Shown here in pieces: positions 61,623 to 64,000 of a stretch of DNA of 64,000 bases. Position 1 is the first letter of the stretch; each line of letters starts with the position of its first letter. This DNA comes from Viscum album. Lineage: Eukaryota > Streptophyta > Magnoliopsida > Santalales > Viscaceae. A model generated the notes under the pieces. That model did no database searches. It was not told where the DNA came from and saw only the letters and a list, made by a program, of their open reading frames with translations. The position numbers and the translations under genes are program-made. The stretch is from NCBI GenBank assembly GCA_963277665.1, contig OY728121.1, positions 953,155,097 through 953,219,096 of the forward strand, read 5' to 3'.

Positions 61623-64000
61623 TTACATAATTATTTATAATTATTTAAATATCATTGATTGATTTGCACATTTATCATTAGTTTTCAATTTTAGTTTAAT
61701 TGTTCATTAATTTGAATTGTGAGATTTGTTTTTTTCCTCTTTTTCTATGAAAATATAATCAAATTGATTAATTTTATGAATGAATAACATTCATAGAACT
61801 CATACGGGGGTTCCAAGGATCCTGAATGAATATTACAAGAGTACACACCATGTATCCTGTTGGTACACACCATGTACCCATTTTCAATGCACCAAGGAAT
61901 TAATTCAGAATTAATCCAATCTGTGTGAATTTATTACATGCGATGTGTATTTAAATACATAACAAGTTGAATAGGCTAGACTGACACATGATCAACTAGA
62001 CTACAAGGTGTGTAACACATGTACAGGATGCGTAGTCCTTTAGTCAAGGATGATCATGTATTTTCTTACACAACCTACATGACTGGTGACTATGTAACTC
62101 GAATATCATACACCATGTAGCCCATGTACACAATGTGTAATCTATTAATTTTCATGTCATGCTTATATGCTAAGTACCTAGGTGTGTTCTATAGATAGAC
62201 GATGAGAAATAAACACACCATGTAGCTGAATAGTACGTGTCATGTATATTAGAAAATTACATAGAATTAAAATTAATTTATTATAATGTTAAACATTTTC
62301 AACATGTGTTCTATGTCTCATTTATTTGAATATGTACATTCCATGTGATGGGATATATAAATATATATATATTTATTTATTAAATGTCTAATTAATTTCT
62401 ATATAATATTAAAAACTTCATATAATGTATAAGTCATAATACAGTCCTTAGTATACATGCATTGAAACTTAACATGCTATTTAAATAACATGTGTTTAGT
62501 GTTTCATTTATTTGACTATGTACACGCCATGAAATTATGTGACAAGTTGTGTACTCCATATGTTTCATGATTAAGTAGTATATTAATATAATACATGTTT
62601 GGTAGTTTGAGTGAGTACTCATCGTTTTTACTCTAAGGTATATATTTTGTACAACATTAATTTTAAATAAATTTATTTAATTTATTTAAAATTATGATAG
62701 ATGATAATCAAAAGAAAGTTTGGTTGAGAATTAATATTAAATGATTGATTAATTAAAGAAGACAGTTAATTGATTCGAGCTCAATTTATCTTAAATAAGA
62801 ATGATTAGAATAGAATGATAATTTATTTAAATGTGTAATACATTTAATTTATATGGATGATCATGAGAATAGACCATACCTTTGTCTGTAACTAATTTTC
62901 TTTTAATTTGTTATTAAATTAAATTATTGTTCTATGTGTTATCCCTCCTCTCATTATGTATGGGTCTGCGAGCCTATAATTTATTTTATATAAAGCCATT
63001 AACCAATCATTTGGTTCCCCTCACCTGTGTGTGTGAGTAAAAGCTTATGTAAGGGACGAATCTCCCAAGTGAGTGGAGGTAGTTCAAGTTTGGAGCCAAT
63101 ATGAAACCAATCTAAGATAGATACATAGGTGGACAAGTAGAAAGCTGTAACATGAACCATAAAATGGTTCAAGGTGTTTTCCCCCTAGGTCAACACTTAG
63201 TTTATCATATGCTAGATAAACTAACCATTAGTAAAATCTTATGATCATACCATTTTATTATTTTATTTTTATCAAGTTTCATGATTATTTCATTATGGAT
63301 TTATTATTATGATCACATGAATTAATGAATTAATGAATTAACTAGCATGTAAGATTGAACAAAAATAAATAGGGTTATGCCTAAATTTTATCTAAGACAT
63401 GGTTAATCACCTAAGTAAATCCACATAATATTTACAAGAATGTAATAAAGATAAAATTGGAAACTTAACCATAAAGATAAAAATCCCTTAATGATATATA
63501 TTAATTTGGAATTGCCTTCCACTACTTAAGTTAAAATTAAACCATAGTTCAAAGTGCTAGACAAGTCACAATTGGGGTTCTTTAAATTATTAGGAAATTA
63601 TAACTTGAAGTTTTTGGTTTTCTTAACTTAGTTTGCATTAAGGGTTGACTGCCAAAGCAGGACTTGATGTAACTAAGAGACAAAAATTGATGAAATCCAA
63701 TTTAAGGATTTTAGGATTTGGGATTCCACTCAACAGATCAAGGAAATATGAGTTAATATAGTTATAAATTTCATGCCTACCTAAAACCCTTAAAATTGAT
63801 TGACCAACTAAATTTGGGGTCTTGAGAAGGGGAATATGGATCCTTTCCACTAAAATGTATAAGAAACAGGATATTATAGAGCCAATGGTGATTGATGTTG
63901 GGTTTTGATAAAATATTGAGAGATTAATATATATAATATTTAATTATTATATACTTGTATCAGATAATATACTAAAATTATACTCTTATTATTAGTAGAA
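61623..64000 (+). mobile_element. Leader of a plus-strand copia element, cut by the window edge
   Basis: Non-coding, AT-rich. Collinear with the C1 leader (13835-11650, other strand): ACCAATCATTTGGTTCCCCT and CTCACCTGTGTGTGTGAG at 63003, CCCCCTAGGTCAACAC at 63182 and ATGATCACATGAATTAATGA at 63308 all have counterparts in the same order. By distance, gag should start at or just beyond position 64000. No open frame here is credible. Confidence 0.65.

Overview
The window is AT-rich plant nuclear DNA built almost entirely from nested, decayed transposable elements. I found no host gene, tRNA, rRNA, CRISPR array or bacterial feature. Plant origin rests on four element types: a Ty3/gypsy Tekay/Del-like pol, a Ty1/copia pol, an L1-type LINE with an RNase H domain, and a CACTA (En/Spm) element with TNP2 and TnpA-like genes. 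The density and depth of nesting suggest intergenic heterochromatin of a large-genome angiosperm. The species cannot be read from the sequence.

Layout. 1-480: gypsy protease fragment, minus strand. 960-8937: gypsy element G1, minus strand, with 5' LTR, PBS, broken gag-pol, PPT and the start of a 3' LTR. 9480-9820: one end of a CACTA element that cuts into copia element C1. 9821-15666: C1, minus strand, with pol fragment, gag, leader and 5' LTR. 15667-19290: very AT-rich DNA without genes. 19290-19760: a CACTA-like subterminal array and a SINE-like sequence. 20509-56016: a nested stack. Its outer layer is G3, a minus-strand gypsy element whose LTRs are at 20509-23188 and at 34612-36461 plus 55183-56016. 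Its interior shows only gag, and a LINE (23711-31830) sits in it. The LINE is split by a solo LTR (28122-31668). The G3 5' LTR is split by an 18.7-kb CACTA element (36462-55179), which itself contains a second solo LTR (38899-42637) and a 183-bp satellite of about 21 copies (50141-53955). 56395-60981: a CACTA end and part of a copia LTR, duplicated in tandem (about 2.24 kb). 59584-64000: a plus-strand relative of C1, with LTR, PBS and leader, running off the window.

The insertion order can be read directly. G3 landed in AT-rich DNA. The LINE and the CACTA element then entered G3. Tekay-like elements entered the LINE and the CACTA and recombined to solo LTRs. The CACTA insertion has a 3-bp AAA duplication, and its empty site is preserved in the sister LTR near 22341-22352. 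Every coding region is broken by stops or frameshifts. The CACTA element is the most complete: its TNP2 gene and a multi-exon TnpA-like/Ulp1 gene are still traceable from end to end. I see no new cellular system. The most unusual points are the satellite inside the CACTA element, the roughly 190-bp direct repeat around the LINE, the palindromic subterminal motif at several loci, and the tandem duplication near 58.7 kb.
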